Shown: piece by piece, positions 1 to 8,450 of the stretch
Layout: each line of letters starts with the position of its first letter
Position numbering within the stretch: position 1 is the first letter of the stretch
DNA from: Micromonospora sp. ATCC 39149
GTDB taxonomy: Bacteria; Actinomycetota; Actinomycetes; Mycobacteriales; Micromonosporaceae
Assembly (NCBI RefSeq): GCF_000158815.1
Contig: NZ_GG657738.1
Location: 3,714,079-3,778,078, forward strand
Length of the DNA: 64,000 bases
Reading direction: 5' to 3'
Position numbers and translations under genes: made by a program
The notes under the pieces: generated by a model
The model's database searches: none
The model's input: only the letters and a program-made list of their open reading frames with translations
Told to the model about the DNA's origin: nothing

Positions 1-1
1 G

Positions 2-532
2 ATCATCCGGGGGTATCTGTCGATGGTCGGCGAGCTGGCCGGCGACCAGTGGAACGAGGGGGACGTCTCCTGCTCGGTGGTCCGCCGGGTGGCCCTGCCG
101 GACGCGTTCTTCGCCGCCGACGGGCTGTTCCAGACGTTCCTCACCGTGCTGGACGAGTTCGGGGCGTACCCGGCGGTGGTCAACCGGGAGCTGGAGCGCT
201 TCCTGCCCTTCCTGGCCACCACGAAGATCCTGGTCGCGGCGGTACGCCGGGGCGTCGGCCGGGAGGCCGCGCACGAGGCGATCAAGGAGCACGCGGTCGG
301 TGTGGCGCTGGCGATGCGGGAGCGGGCGGCCGCCGAGAACGACCTGTTCGACCGTCTCGCCGCCGACGCCCGCCTGGGCCTGTCCCGCGCCGACATCGAT
401 GCCCTGGTTGCCGACCGCACCGCCTTCGTGGGCGCGGCCGGGGCCCAGGTCGACCGGGTGACCACCCGCATCGCCAAGATCGTCAGCGCCCACCCCGCGG
501 CGGCCACCTACACTCCGCCCCCTATTCTCTGA
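2..532 (+). CDS. purB: Adenylosuccinate lyase, C-terminal part (gene enters from outside the window)
   Basis: These are the last 176 residues of adenylosuccinate lyase, a fumarase/aspartase-superfamily enzyme that releases fumarate at two steps of purine synthesis (from SAICAR and from adenylosuccinate). The N-terminal and catalytic parts lie before the window. The visible part is helical and carries C-terminal segments typical of actinobacterial PurB (ERFLPFLATTKIL, GREAAHEAIKEHAV). A perfect hairpin follows the stop codon directly. Next comes a truncated purF, which is not its expected neighbour. Identity rests on overall resemblance; argininosuccinate lyase and aspartase fit less well. Confidence 0.85.
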   Translation: MIRGYLSMVGELAGDQWNEGDVSCSVVRRVALPDAFFAADGLFQTFLTVLDEFGAYPAVVNRELERFLPFLATTKILVAAVRRGVGREAAHEAIKEHAVGVALAMRERAAAENDLFDRLAADARLGLSRADIDALVADRTAFVGAAGAQVDRVTTRIAKIVSAHPAAATYTPPPIL

Positions 533-550
533 CCCCGCCGGTCGGCGGGG
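533..550 (+). terminator. Hairpin directly after purB
   Basis: An 8-bp perfect inverted repeat (CCCCGCCG / CGGCGGGG) with a 2-nt spacer starts at the base after the purB stop. There is no T-run, as is usual in high-GC actinobacteria. The position suggests a terminator, possibly shared with a converging gene whose last codons can be read on the minus strand just beyond it (stop at 556-558). Confidence 0.55.
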
Positions 551-1006
551 GTGGGTCAGAAGTCGCGGGTGGGGGTTTCGGCCGCCGAGGAGACCCAGCG
601 GGCGATCGTGCGGATGCTGCGCGAGGCGGGCGCGCTGGAGGTCCACGTGCGGATCTCCTCCCCGCCGGTCAACTGGCCGTGTTTCTACGGCATCGACTTC
701 GCCACCCGGGCCGAGCTGTTGGCCAACGGGCTGGACAACGAGGGCATCCGGCGGTCCATCGGCGCCGACACGCTGGGCTATGTTTCGCTGCCCGGCCTGA
801 TCGCCGCGACCGAGCAGCCGAAGACCCGGCTCTGCCGGGCCTGCTTCGATGGGGAGTACCCGATCGAGCTGCCGGCCGGGAACCTGATCGGCAAGCACGT
901 GCTCGAAGGGGTGGGACGCCGGGTCGCCGATGCCCCGGACGCCCTCGGGCACGTCGTCCCACCGCTCGTCGCCACTTCGGGCGGCGCGACCGTACACCGC
1001 CCATAG
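551..1006 (+). pseudogene. purF: Amidophosphoribosyltransferase, 3' fragment only
   Basis: From about base 590 the frame reads the C-terminal third of PurF (RAIVRMLREAGALEVHVRI, PPVNWPCFYGIDF, LCRACFDGEYPIEL), ending in a variable tail. PurF normally has about 500 residues and makes phosphoribosylamine from PRPP and glutamine. Here the N-terminal Ntn glutaminase with its catalytic Cys and the PRPP-binding loop (usually VDDSIVRG followed by N/T-T) are absent. The roughly 14 codons before the homology (GTG at 551) look unrelated to PurF. On the opposite strand, 556-592 can be read as the last codons of another gene. The sequence therefore switches locus at about 590. purM follows in its normal place. 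The product cannot be an active PurF. Confidence 0.85.
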
Positions 1007-1071
1007 CATCGCCCGACGCGGGTCCGACCGGCCACCGCCGGGCCCCGCGAGAACCACAAAAGGGGAGAACC

Positions 1072-2226
1072 GTGACGCACGTGTCCGAGCGCAGCGGCAC
1101 AGGAAGCAGCCCGACCGGCACCGGCGGCGACCGCACGCCCTGGACGGCCGCCACCGGCCGCCCGGCGCGTAAACGCTCGGTCTCGTACGCGGACGCGGGC
1201 GTCTCGATCGAGGCGGGCGACCGCGCGGTCGAGCTGCTCAAGTCCAAGGTCAAGCAGACCCGTCGTCCGGAGGTCATGGGCGACCTCGGCGGCTTCGCCG
1301 GCCTGTTCCGGCTGGACACGAAGAAGTACAGGAACCCGATCCTCGCGTCCTCCACCGACGGTGTCGGCACCAAGCTGGTGATCGCCCAGCAGCTCGACAT
1401 CCACGACACGATCGGCATCGACCTGGTTGCGATGGTCGTGGACGACCTGGTGGCCTGCGGGGCCGAGCCGCTGTTCCTGCTCGACTACATCGCCTGCGGC
1501 GAGGTCGTCCCCGACAAGGTGGCCGAGATCGGCGCGGGCATCGCCGACGGCTGCCGGTACGCCGGCTGTGCGCTGCTCGGCGGCGAGACCGCCGAGCACC
1601 CCGGCGTGCTGCGCCCGGACGAGTACGACGTCTCCGCCACCGGCGTCGGGGTGGTGGAGGAGAGCGAGATTCTCAGCCCGGAGCGGGTGGAGACCGGCGA
1701 CGTGGTCATCGCGATGCGCTCCTCGGGCCTGCACTCCAACGGCTACTCGCTGGTCCGGCACGTGCTGCTGGGCGCCGGCCGGATGCGGCTGGACGTGGTG
1801 ATCGAGGACTTCGGCCGGCAGCGCACCCTCGGTGAGGAGTTGCTCACCCCGACCAAGATCTACGCCCAGGACTGCCTCAAGCTGATCGCCGAGGCCGAGG
1901 TGCGGTCGATCGCGCACGTCACCGGCGGCGGCATCCCGGGGAACCTGGTCCGCATCCTGCCGGAGAACGTGGACGCGGTGGTCAACCGTTCCACGTGGAA
2001 GCCGCAGCCCATCTTCGACCTGATCCAGTCCAAGGGCCGGATCGAGGACCACGAGATGGAGGCGACGTTCAACATGGGCGTGGGCATGTTCGCCATCGTC
2101 TCCGCCGAGGACGCCGACCGGGCGCTCGCCACGCTGACCGGGCGGGGCGTGGACGCCTGGCAGGCTGGCGAGATCATCGAGGGCACCGGCAAGGTGCAGA
2201 TGGTTGGCCAGCACACCCGGGGTTAG
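1072..2226 (+). CDS. purM: Phosphoribosylformylglycinamidine cyclo-ligase (AIR synthetase)
   Basis: A 384-residue PurM, which closes FGAM to aminoimidazole ribotide using ATP in the fifth step of purine synthesis. The GTG start at 1072 is chosen because AGGGGAG lies 5 nt upstream. About 40 Ser/Thr/Gly-rich residues precede the core, which starts at SVSYADAGVSIEAGD. Family motifs are intact: the phosphate/Mg loop SSTDGVGTK, the DDLVACGAEPLFLLDYI segment, LLGGETAEHPG, SSGLHSNGYSLVR and HVTGGGIPGNLVR. Length is usual for the family plus the N-terminal extension. Its normal operon partner purF is present only as a fragment upstream. Confidence 0.96.
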   Translation: MTHVSERSGTGSSPTGTGGDRTPWTAATGRPARKRSVSYADAGVSIEAGDRAVELLKSKVKQTRRPEVMGDLGGFAGLFRLDTKKYRNPILASSTDGVGTKLVIAQQLDIHDTIGIDLVAMVVDDLVACGAEPLFLLDYIACGEVVPDKVAEIGAGIADGCRYAGCALLGGETAEHPGVLRPDEYDVSATGVGVVEESEILSPERVETGDVVIAMRSSGLHSNGYSLVRHVLLGAGRMRLDVVIEDFGRQRTLGEELLTPTKIYAQDCLKLIAEAEVRSIAHVTGGGIPGNLVRILPENVDAVVNRSTWKPQPIFDLIQSKGRIEDHEMEATFNMGVGMFAIVSAEDADRALATLTGRGVDAWQAGEIIEGTGKVQMVGQHTRG

Positions 2227-2300
2227 CATCGAGAGTCATTGATCAGTCAAGGCGTCTGAGCGGGGGTTACCCGAGCGGCCATCGCCGCCTAGCCTGAAGG

Positions 2301-2315
2301 CCACCCTTCGGGTGG
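2301..2315 (+). promoter_or_regulatory. Small hairpin just before the radical SAM gene
   Basis: CCACCC-TTC-GGGTGG forms a perfect 6-bp stem immediately upstream of the Shine-Dalgarno AAGGAGGG (2318-2325) of the maturase gene. It may be the end of the purM transcript or may affect translation initiation. No function can be assigned from sequence alone. Confidence 0.3.
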
Positions 2316-2327
2316 GGAAGGAGGGCG

Positions 2328-3464
2328 ATGGCTGCTCGGGGACGGCCGCTCAGCGGGATGCGGGGAATCTCCCCGGTCCCGTCGTACGTCGTGATGCAGC
2401 CGACCACTCTCTGCAACCTCGACTGCGCGTACTGCTACCTGCCGTTGCGGGCGGCGGATCGGCGGATGCCGGTCGCGGTCGCCGAGGCGGTCGCGGCCTC
2501 GGTGAACCGCTGGGCGGTGGCCGGCCGGTTCTCGGTGGTGTGGCACGGCGGGGAGCCGCTCGCGGCCGGCCGGGAGCACCTGGCCGCCCTGATCGCCCCG
2601 TTCGGCCCGGAAGTCGAGCACCACGTGCAGACCAACGCGACCCTCATCGACGACGCCTGGTGCGAGTTCCTCGCCGCGCACCGGGTGCGGGTCAGCGTGA
2701 GCGTGGATGGGCCGCGCGGGCGCAACGGCGACCGCGTCACCCGCGCCGGCCGGCCGGCGTACGACCGGATCGTGCGGGGGGTCGCGGCGCTGCGCCGGCA
2801 CGGGCTGCCGTTCTCGGCCCTGGCGGTGGTCAACGACCCGGAGCCGGGTCGGGCCGCTGAGCTGTACGACTACTTCCTCGGCCTGGGCTGCGAGGTGTTG
2901 GGCGTCAACATCGAGGAGACGGAGGGGGTCAACACCCGGGGCAACGCCCACGACGCGGCCCAGGTGCGGGCGTTCTGGGCGGAGCTGGTGTCCGCCTGGC
3001 GTCGCGACCCCCGCATCCACCTGCGCGAGGTGGAGTGGTCGCTGCGGTACGCGGCGGCGGTCCTCGACGGTACGGTCGACGGGCTGCTGCCCCGGCGGCT
3101 CGACCCGATCCCCACGGTCGGCCACGACGGGTCGGTGGTCGTGCTCTCCCCGGAGTTGGCCGGCTTCTCCGCCCCCGGGTACGGCGACTTCAGCAGCGGC
3201 AACGTGCTGACCACACCGCTGGCCGAGATCCTGGCCGACGCGGAGCGGGCGACCGGCTGGGTGGGTGAGTTCCTGGCCGGTGTGGAGGCGTGCCGGGCGT
3301 CCTGCCCGTACTTCGGGTTCTGCGGTGGCGGGCACGCCGCCAACCGTTACTTCGAGCTGGGGCGTTTCGACGGTACGGAAACCGAGCACTGCCGCAACAG
3401 CAAGATCCGCTTACTGGAGGGAGTGTTGGACCATGCCCGAAAACACCGGACACCGACAGCCTGA
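2328..3464 (+). CDS. amcB: Radical SAM/SPASM peptide maturase, cyclophane-forming type (AmcB-like)
   Basis: A 378-residue radical SAM enzyme. Cys29, Cys33 and Cys36 (CNLDCAYC) bind the SAM-reducing 4Fe-4S cluster, and WHGGEP follows at about residue 72. The C-terminal SPASM region has Cys322, Cys326, Cys332 and Cys355 for auxiliary clusters. Such enzymes modify ribosomal peptides. Those paired with precursors rich in aromatic-X-Asn motifs join an aromatic ring to a side chain two residues on, giving three-residue cyclophanes. The start has a strong Shine-Dalgarno (AAGGAGGG). The 3' end overlaps the precursor gene by 32 nt, so the two are translationally coupled. The name AmcB is my recollection of an actinobacterial family with this arrangement; the SPASM maturase class is secure, the exact subfamily less so. 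Confidence 0.85.
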   Translation: MAARGRPLSGMRGISPVPSYVVMQPTTLCNLDCAYCYLPLRAADRRMPVAVAEAVAASVNRWAVAGRFSVVWHGGEPLAAGREHLAALIAPFGPEVEHHVQTNATLIDDAWCEFLAAHRVRVSVSVDGPRGRNGDRVTRAGRPAYDRIVRGVAALRRHGLPFSALAVVNDPEPGRAAELYDYFLGLGCEVLGVNIEETEGVNTRGNAHDAAQVRAFWAELVSAWRRDPRIHLREVEWSLRYAAAVLDGTVDGLLPRRLDPIPTVGHDGSVVVLSPELAGFSAPGYGDFSSGNVLTTPLAEILADAERATGWVGEFLAGVEACRASCPYFGFCGGGHAANRYFELGRFDGTETEHCRNSKIRLLEGVLDHARKHRTPTA

Positions 3465-3669
3465 GCGCGTCGGAGGGAGCGCCGAGGGCCCGGTCGTCGA
3501 CCGGGTGCTGGATGTCGCAGACGGGCTCGTCGCGCTGCTCCAGGAGGCGGAGGATGCGCGCCGGCTGCGGTCGGAGGCGGCGGGACACGATGGCGCGGGC
3601 GCGGTGTGCGCCTGGAACCACTTCGAGAACATCCCGACGTTCTACAACTGGAACAACCGGCCCCGTTGA
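3433..3669 (+). CDS. amcA: Putative multi-cyclophane RiPP precursor peptide (AmcA-like)
   Basis: A 78-residue peptide starting at ATG 3433, 10 nt after GGAGGGAG and inside the end of the maturase gene. Residues 20-45 form an acidic amphipathic leader (VVDRVLDVADGLVALLQEAE). Residues 59-78 form a core dense in aromatics and Asn. W61-N-H63, F64-E-N66, F70-Y-N72 and W73-N-N75 fit the aromatic-X-Asn/His pattern of three-residue cyclophanes. There is one Cys (59) before the core. No protease or transporter gene is adjacent, so export and leader removal would depend on genes elsewhere. The precursor role is inferred from position, size and core composition. Confidence 0.75.
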   Translation: MPENTGHRQPERVGGSAEGPVVDRVLDVADGLVALLQEAEDARRLRSEAAGHDGAGAVCAWNHFENIPTFYNWNNRPR

Positions 3670-3774
3670 GGGGCATGACCCCGAGATCAAGGACCTGCCG
3701 ATCGGTCGGAACGCCGCCGGTGGACAGATCCTTGATCATCGGTTGGTACGCCGGCCCCGGACGGGCACACACGC

Positions 3775-3798
3775 GAGCACGCGGACTACCGCGTGCTC
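3775..3798 (+). terminator. Strong hairpin between amcA and the DUF3073 gene
   Basis: GAGCACGCGG-ACTA-CCGCGTGCTC is a perfect 10-bp stem with a 4-nt loop, placed between two converging genes. A second, looser inverted repeat lies before it (arms 3685-3693 and 3729-3737). It probably acts as a bidirectional terminator, and no U-tract is seen. Confidence 0.65.
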
Positions 3799-3813
3799 AA
3801 CTGCCCCCGGGGG

Positions 3814-4029
3814 TCAACGGGTTGGACGGACCCAGGGGTCTGGGTCCTCGTCCGCGTGATCCTCGTCGTCGTCGTCGACATACTCTTTGTAGTCGTCGTC
3901 GAAGTCGTGGTTCGACTTACCAGCACCCGCCAGTTCGCGCTGCAAGGCGGTGAGGTCGGTGTTCGGGGAGTGGTACTTCAACTCCCGGGCCACCTTCGTC
4001 TGCTTGGCCTTAGCACGGCCGCGCCCCAT
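3814..4029 (-). CDS. DUF3073 small conserved actinobacterial protein
   Basis: A 71-residue protein starting at MGRGRAKAKQTKVARELKY, the typical opening of DUF3073 proteins. The basic N-terminus is followed by YHSPNTDLTALQREL and a very acidic tail (DDDYKEYVDDDDEDHADED). It is small, charged and predicted cytoplasmic. Its role is unknown; the family is conserved in actinobacteria and often lies near purM and bldC, as here. The ATG at 4029 is preferred over upstream in-frame codons because the conserved sequence begins there. Confidence 0.9.
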   Translation of the reverse strand: MGRGRAKAKQTKVARELKYHSPNTDLTALQRELAGAGKSNHDFDDDYKEYVDDDDEDHADEDPDPWVRPTR

Positions 4030-4293
4030 GGCTCGACCCCCTCGCACAGAATTCGGGGCAGCCCGAAGGCGGGCCCCGATGACGTCAGGCATCTCTCGTG
4101 GCTCTTACGGTACATGGGGATGCCACCCTTCGGCACCTCGGGTTACCGCAGGCCGGCTCCATGCGTCGCAGTCATCCGGCCGTCACCGATCGTATCGAGG
4201 TAAGGGGCGGTTGCCGAAGCGCCCGTGACTCCGGGCAGTTGGGCCGTTTCACCCCGATTTCTAGCTTAACGTCACCTGCCCCGCAGCCCTGCC

Positions 4294-4330
4294 CGGTCGC
4301 CCGACCCGGGGCGGCGACCGCCTCCGGGTC
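4294..4330. terminator. Nested inverted repeats downstream of the dehydrogenase gene
   Basis: Two overlapping stems can form: CGGTCGC with GCGACCG (4294-4320), and CGACCCGG with CCGGGTCG (4302-4330). They lie 32 nt past the stop of the minus-strand dehydrogenase gene. They could be alternative structures of a terminator. The rest of 4030-4361 holds no recognisable gene. Confidence 0.4.
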
Positions 4331-4361
4331 GGGCTGTGACCTTCACCGCAGTAGGTGACCC

Positions 4362-5444
4362 TCACCGCAGGTGGATGGCGCGCAGCCGGCCGACCTCCGC
4401 CATCCGGCGCTCGGCGAGTCGGTCCGCCGCCACCGCCGGCGGCACCCCCTCGGCGTCGGCGAGCCGCAGGATCTGCCGAGTGGTGTCGTAGATGCGGGTG
4501 GCCCGGAGCTTGGCCCGCTCGAAGTTGAAGCCCTCGATCTCGTCGGCCACCTGGATCACCCCGCCGGCGTTCACCACATAGTCGGGGGCGTAGAGGATGC
4601 CCCGTTCGGCGAGCAGCTTCTCGATGCCCGGGTGGGCGAGCTGGTTGTTCGCCGCCCCGGCGACCACCCTCGCCCGCAGCGCCGGCACCGTGTCGTCGTT
4701 GAGAGCGCCGCCCAGCGCGCACGGGGCGTACACGTCGATGTCGGCGGCGACGAGGGCGGCGGCGTCGTCGACCAGCTCGACCTGCGGATGGTTGGCGCGC
4801 ACCCACTCGCGCGGCCGGGGGTCGACGTCGGTTGCCACCACCTCGGCGTGGTCGTCGAGCAGGTGCCGGGTCAGGTGCTTGCCGACCTTGCCCAGCCCGG
4901 CCACGCCGACCCGCCTGCCGTTCAGGGTGGGCGCGCCCCAGACGTGCTCGGCGGCTGCCCGCATCCCCTGGAAGACGCCCCAGGCGGTCAGTACCGAGGA
5001 GTCCCCGGCCCCGCCGTGCTCGACGCTGCGGCCGGTGACGTAGCGGGTCTCCCGGGCGATCACGTCCATGTCCGCCACGTATGTGCCGACGTCGCAGGCG
5101 GTGTAGTAGCGGCCGTTCAGCGACTCCACGAAGCGGCCGTACGCGCGCAGCAGCGGCTCGCTCTTGAGCTGCTCCGGGTCGCCCCAGATGACCGCCTTGC
5201 CGCCGCCCAGGTCGAGCCCGGCGAGCGCATTCTTGTACGCCATGCCGCGTGACAGGTCGAGCACGTCGGCAAGCGCCGACTCCTCGTCGGCGTACGGGTA
5301 GAAGCGGGTGCCGCCGAGCGCGGGGCCGAGCGCGGTGGAGTAGATCCCGATGATCGCGCGGAGGCCGGTCTGTGTGTCCTGGCAGAACACGACCTGCTCG
5401 TGGCCCGTGGATGACGGGTCGTCGGTGCTGGTGAAAACGCCCAT
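4362..5444 (-). CDS. Glu/Leu/Phe/Val dehydrogenase, valine/leucine type
   Basis: A 360-residue amino-acid dehydrogenase of the Streptomyces valine dehydrogenase length class. It oxidatively deaminates a branched-chain amino acid to its 2-oxo acid with NAD, feeding acyl-CoA starter supply or catabolism. Visible features are [13 protein letters not shown] near the N-terminus, the catalytic-Lys segment [20 protein letters not shown], the ACDVGT loop, the Rossmann motif [13 protein letters not shown] and [12 protein letters not shown] 5444 is followed by the acidic start [10 protein letters not shown]. The gene is monocistronic and divergent from the next one. Substrate choice between Val, Leu and Phe cannot be settled by eye. 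Confidence 0.9.
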   Translation of the reverse strand: MGVFTSTDDPSSTGHEQVVFCQDTQTGLRAIIGIYSTALGPALGGTRFYPYADEESALADVLDLSRGMAYKNALAGLDLGGGKAVIWGDPEQLKSEPLLRAYGRFVESLNGRYYTACDVGTYVADMDVIARETRYVTGRSVEHGGAGDSSVLTAWGVFQGMRAAAEHVWGAPTLNGRRVGVAGLGKVGKHLTRHLLDDHAEVVATDVDPRPREWVRANHPQVELVDDAAALVAADIDVYAPCALGGALNDDTVPALRARVVAGAANNQLAHPGIEKLLAERGILYAPDYVVNAGGVIQVADEIEGFNFERAKLRATRIYDTTRQILRLADAEGVPPAVAADRLAERRMAEVGRLRAIHLR

Positions 5445-5660
5445 GGCTGACTCCTGTGACGGTATGCGTCCTTGTGGGACGCGGACCTGGTCGCACGCCG
5501 GCGGGATGCTGCCGGTGCTACCGAGCCTAGTATCGGCCGACGCCGTGCCGTCGTCCGCAGCGTGCCCAGTGCGCGGGCGTCCGGCGGGCCGGCGGGGGGC
5601 CGCGCGCGTGATCGGGGGCGCTGTGGGCGTCGCGGTTCCGTCTCGTGGGAGGATCGCGCC

Positions 5661-6500
5661 GTGCCGTCGCTCTTCGCTTCGTACCTGCGGGTGTACGAGC
5701 CGCTGACCGCCTTCGACCGGGACCGCCAGTCCTTCTGGCGGCGCTACGTCCAACAGGGGCGGGCGGTGGCCCCGTCGGAGGGGCCGGTGCGGCAGCGGAC
5801 GGCGGTCATCGAGGCGCTCGGCGCGGGCTGGACCCGGCTGCCCGACCTGCCCGAGGAGGCGTACGTCCTGGAGGTCGACGACACCCTGCTGGTCTGCCCG
5901 TGGAACCTGCGGATCCGGGTGGCCGAGGCGGCGCTGAGCGCCCGCGACGGCGTGCCGTCCGTGCTGGCCGACGCGTTCGTGCCACCGATCCTGGCCGGGC
6001 AGGCCAAGGCGGTCGTGGAGGACTGGCGCAGCGGGGCCCGGGTGCTGGAGCACGGCGTCCCCCGGGTGCACGAGCAGATCGCCACCTGGGGGGTGCCGCT
6101 GCGCTGGTTCGTGCTGTTCGACTTCGAGGAGCGGGACCTGGTGACCCGGCCCGGGCGGCGCGCGCTGCGGTACCGGACGGAGATCTCCAAGGCTCGCCGC
6201 CGGTCGTCCCGGGCGCTGTCGGTGCTGCGCAAGACCGTCGGCCAGGCGCCGATCACCGAGGCGGTGGAGGAGGCCGCGCGCTGGCTGGAGGAGTTCCACC
6301 CGCGCTCGGTGGTGGAGCTGGACTATGGCGGCCTGGTCCAGTTGCTCTCCGACGAGGCCCTCGCCGAGGACGATTCCCCGGCGCTCGTCGCGGGCGGCCT
6401 CACCGGGCTGTCCAAGGGGGAGGCCGACGAGGCGTCGGCGGCGTACGACCGGCTCGTCGCGCGGTGGCGGGCGGTCCAGTTGCTGGAGCGGTGCAACTAG
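5661..6500 (+). CDS. Conserved actinobacterial protein of unknown function
   Basis: A 279-residue soluble protein starting at GTG 5661 ([15 protein letters not shown]) with GGGAGGA 9 nt upstream. It has no signal peptide or membrane segment. It has an ordered mix of charged helices ([42 protein letters not shown]) and several Trp residues. I recall similar proteins next to bldC in other actinomycetes but no assigned function. The coding frame is supported by strong codon bias and a good ribosome-binding site. It lies 285 nt upstream of bldC and is probably transcribed separately. Confidence 0.8.
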   Translation: MPSLFASYLRVYEPLTAFDRDRQSFWRRYVQQGRAVAPSEGPVRQRTAVIEALGAGWTRLPDLPEEAYVLEVDDTLLVCPWNLRIRVAEAALSARDGVPSVLADAFVPPILAGQAKAVVEDWRSGARVLEHGVPRVHEQIATWGVPLRWFVLFDFEERDLVTRPGRRALRYRTEISKARRRSSRALSVLRKTVGQAPITEAVEEAARWLEEFHPRSVVELDYGGLVQLLSDEALAEDDSPALVAGGLTGLSKGEADEASAAYDRLVARWRAVQLLERCN

Positions 6501-6785
6501 CCCTGACCTGGGTAAAGACTTGCCCAAGGGGGAACAAACCGCCCATGGAACCGCTCCCAAGGTGAGGTGGGCTCGTAGTTGGAGCATCACGACCAGTGAT
6601 TATGAGTCCGAATAAGGTGGCTTCTGACGTGTATTAGTCGTATAAATCGGGCATGGTTCATCCGTCCGTCTAGGGACCTTCGGCCGTTCGGCCCATGTCG
6701 GACATCGGGGACTAGCCGGACCATGGGAGACGCGTCGGCCGGCGGGACCCCGGCCGATGTCTATACCTGTGGAGGAGTGACCGAT

Positions 6786-6995
6786 ATGGCATCGCGAACG
6801 CACGAACCGGAGCCGCTGCTCACACCGGCCGAGGTGGCGTCGATGTTCCGTGTCGACCCGAAGACGGTGACCCGGTGGGCCAAGGCTGGCAAGCTCAGTG
6901 CCATCCGCACTCTGGGCGGCCATCGCCGTTACCGCGAGTCGGAGGTTCGCGCCCTGCTGCAGGGGCAGATCCCCCAGCAACGCCAGGGGGACTGA
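6786..6995 (+). CDS. bldC: BldC, MerR-like developmental DNA-binding protein
   Basis: A 69-residue protein that is essentially one winged-helix MerR-type DNA-binding domain (LLTPAEVASMFRVDPKTVTRWAKAG followed by IRTLGGHRRY). It lacks the dimerisation helix and effector domain of true MerR proteins, as known for Streptomyces BldC. BldC binds head-to-tail on direct repeats and times the switch from growth to sporulation. ATG 6786 is preceded by GGAGGA. The 285 nt upstream are comparatively AT-rich (for example TATAAAT near 6640) and probably hold the promoter. A very strong terminator follows. Confidence 0.96.
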   Translation: MASRTHEPEPLLTPAEVASMFRVDPKTVTRWAKAGKLSAIRTLGGHRRYRESEVRALLQGQIPQQRQGD

Positions 6996-7026
6996 CCCGC
7001 CGGGAAGTCCTTCAGAATTCCGTTCC

Positions 7027-7063
7027 GATCAGGGGCGGCAGATCGCATCTGCCGCCCCTGATC
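7027..7063 (+). terminator. 17-bp perfect hairpin after bldC
   Basis: GATCAGGGGCGGCAGAT and its exact reverse complement are separated by CGC. The stem lies 31 nt after the bldC stop and before the converging F420-type oxidoreductase gene, so it can end transcription on both strands. Confidence 0.85.
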
Positions 7064-7153
7064 GTGTCCGGCCCAGGGCTTCAGGTCGCCGGGCTGCTTT
7101 GCTCGCCGCCTAGGCCCTGCCCTCTCAGCAGTTCGCTCCCCTCCGGGATCCCC

Positions 7154-7564
7154 TCACCCGCTCTGCTCGGCTCCGGGGTCGGCCTGCTCGGCGAGCGTCA
7201 GCCGGATGCCCACCGTGCCGCCCTCGCCCCGGCGTAGCCGGCTGCCCAGCAGGCTGAGGCGGCCCAACAACCGGTACTTCTGCTTCAGCAACTCGCGGAT
7301 CCGCAGGGTCTCCGTCGGATCGCAGATCGTCGCCCGGCCGGCCACCGCCGCGCCGTGCGGGCGGCCTCGCACGTCGCACGGGGCGATCGTGACGTCGCCG
7401 CTGCGCCGGATGCGTTTTACCTTGCCGGAAGCAGAGGCGGTCCACGCGGCGAGCGCGTCACCGTCGCGGACCACCCACACCGGTGTGGGCACAGCCCGCC
7501 CGTCCTTGCGGAACGTGGTCAACAGCACGTACTTCTCGGCACCCAGCCGGTCCAAGGTGGTCAC
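7154..7564 (-). CDS. PPOX-class F420-dependent oxidoreductase/nitroreductase-like protein
   Basis: A 136-residue split-beta-barrel flavin/F420-binding protein of the PPOX (pyridoxamine oxidase-like) class. The family opening is clear: LGAEKYVLLTTFRKDGRAVPTPVWVV, with DALAAWTASASGKVKRIRR and the strand VTIAPCDVRGRPHG after it. Such proteins reduce or protect diverse substrates with F420H2. The GTG start at 7564 matches the family N-terminus. It is a single gene converging on bldC. The cofactor is inferred from the family and not from a diagnostic residue. Confidence 0.85.
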   Translation of the reverse strand: MTTLDRLGAEKYVLLTTFRKDGRAVPTPVWVVRDGDALAAWTASASGKVKRIRRSGDVTIAPCDVRGRPHGAAVAGRATICDPTETLRIRELLKQKYRLLGRLSLLGSRLRRGEGGTVGIRLTLAEQADPGAEQSG

Positions 7565-7617
7565 GCCGACAGGATACGGCCGAGCGTCCGCGCGGCAGCG
7601 GGGATAGCGTGAACCCT

Positions 7618-8397
7618 ATGACCGGGGAACCCAGGATCGGCGACGTCTTCGGCGAGCTGCTGCGGGACGCCCTCGCCGTGGCCAGCGGCAGCGGCGCCCG
7701 GCCGCTGGCCGGTGGGCGGCTGCCCCGGCCGGTCGTGGAGGTCATCGAGCGAGACGACGGCCTGATCAACGGTGCCCCCGCCGCCCACTACCTGGCCGGC
7801 CCCGAGGACTGGCAGCCGTACGACCACCGGGCCGTGGACCGGGTGCGCGGCGAGACGCTGGACGTCGGCGTCGGCGCCGGCCGGATCGCGCTGCTGCTCC
7901 AGGAGCGCGGCGTGCCGGTGACCGGTCTGGACACCTCGCTCGGGGCGCTGAAGGTGTGCCGACGGCGCGGCGTGCGGGACCTGGTGCACGGCACGGTCGA
8001 CGAGCACGTCGCCGACGGCCGGCGGTACGACACCTTCCTGCTGCTCGGCAACAACCTCGGGCTCTTGGAGGGGCGGGAGCGCGCGCCCGCGTTCCTCGCC
8101 GCGCTGGCCGCGCTCGCCCGGCCCGGGGCGCAGGTCATCGCGCACGGCACCGACCCGTACGGCACCAGCGACCCGGTGCACACCGGCTACCACGAGCGCA
8201 ATCGGCGGCGCCGCCGGCTCGGCGGCCAGCTACGGCTGCGGCTGCGCTACCGCGAGCTGGGCACCGAGTGGTTCGACTACCTGGTCTGCTCCGTGGCCGA
8301 GCTGGCCGACCTGGTGCGGGGCACCCCGTGGCGGCTGGTTGACGTGGACGACCGGGACGCCCCGTACTACCTGGCGACGCTGACCCTGACCGGCTGA
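7618..8397 (+). CDS. Class I SAM-dependent methyltransferase
   Basis: A 259-residue methyltransferase. The SAM-binding core shows motif I LDVGVGAGRIALLLQERG, the acidic loop VTGLDTSLGALKVC and motif IV DTFLLLGNNLGLL (residues about 80-150). An all-alpha N-terminal part (about 75 residues) precedes it and may form the substrate lid. ATG 7618 is used; an in-frame GTG 9 nt upstream is possible. The substrate is unknown. It is divergent from the PPOX gene with a 53-nt gap and converges on the EF-hand gene. Confidence 0.85.
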   Translation: MTGEPRIGDVFGELLRDALAVASGSGARPLAGGRLPRPVVEVIERDDGLINGAPAAHYLAGPEDWQPYDHRAVDRVRGETLDVGVGAGRIALLLQERGVPVTGLDTSLGALKVCRRRGVRDLVHGTVDEHVADGRRYDTFLLLGNNLGLLEGRERAPAFLAALAALARPGAQVIAHGTDPYGTSDPVHTGYHERNRRRRRLGGQLRLRLRYRELGTEWFDYLVCSVAELADLVRGTPWRLVDVDDRDAPYYLATLTLTG

Positions 8398-8450
8398 GCG
8401 CGCCGCTCCGTGCCTGGGCGTGGCAGATAACCGGGCGCGGGCGGTTAGCA

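Noticed and set aside
778..2229. Long minus-strand open frame over purF' and purM
   Set aside because: It is antisense to purM, has unnatural composition (Gly/Arg/His/Asp-rich) and no ribosome-binding site; it is a shadow of high-GC codon bias.
5445..6590. N-terminal extension of the dehydrogenase frame to 6590
   Set aside because: The extension is antisense to a well-supported plus-strand gene and lacks dehydrogenase similarity; ATG 5444 starts the family sequence.
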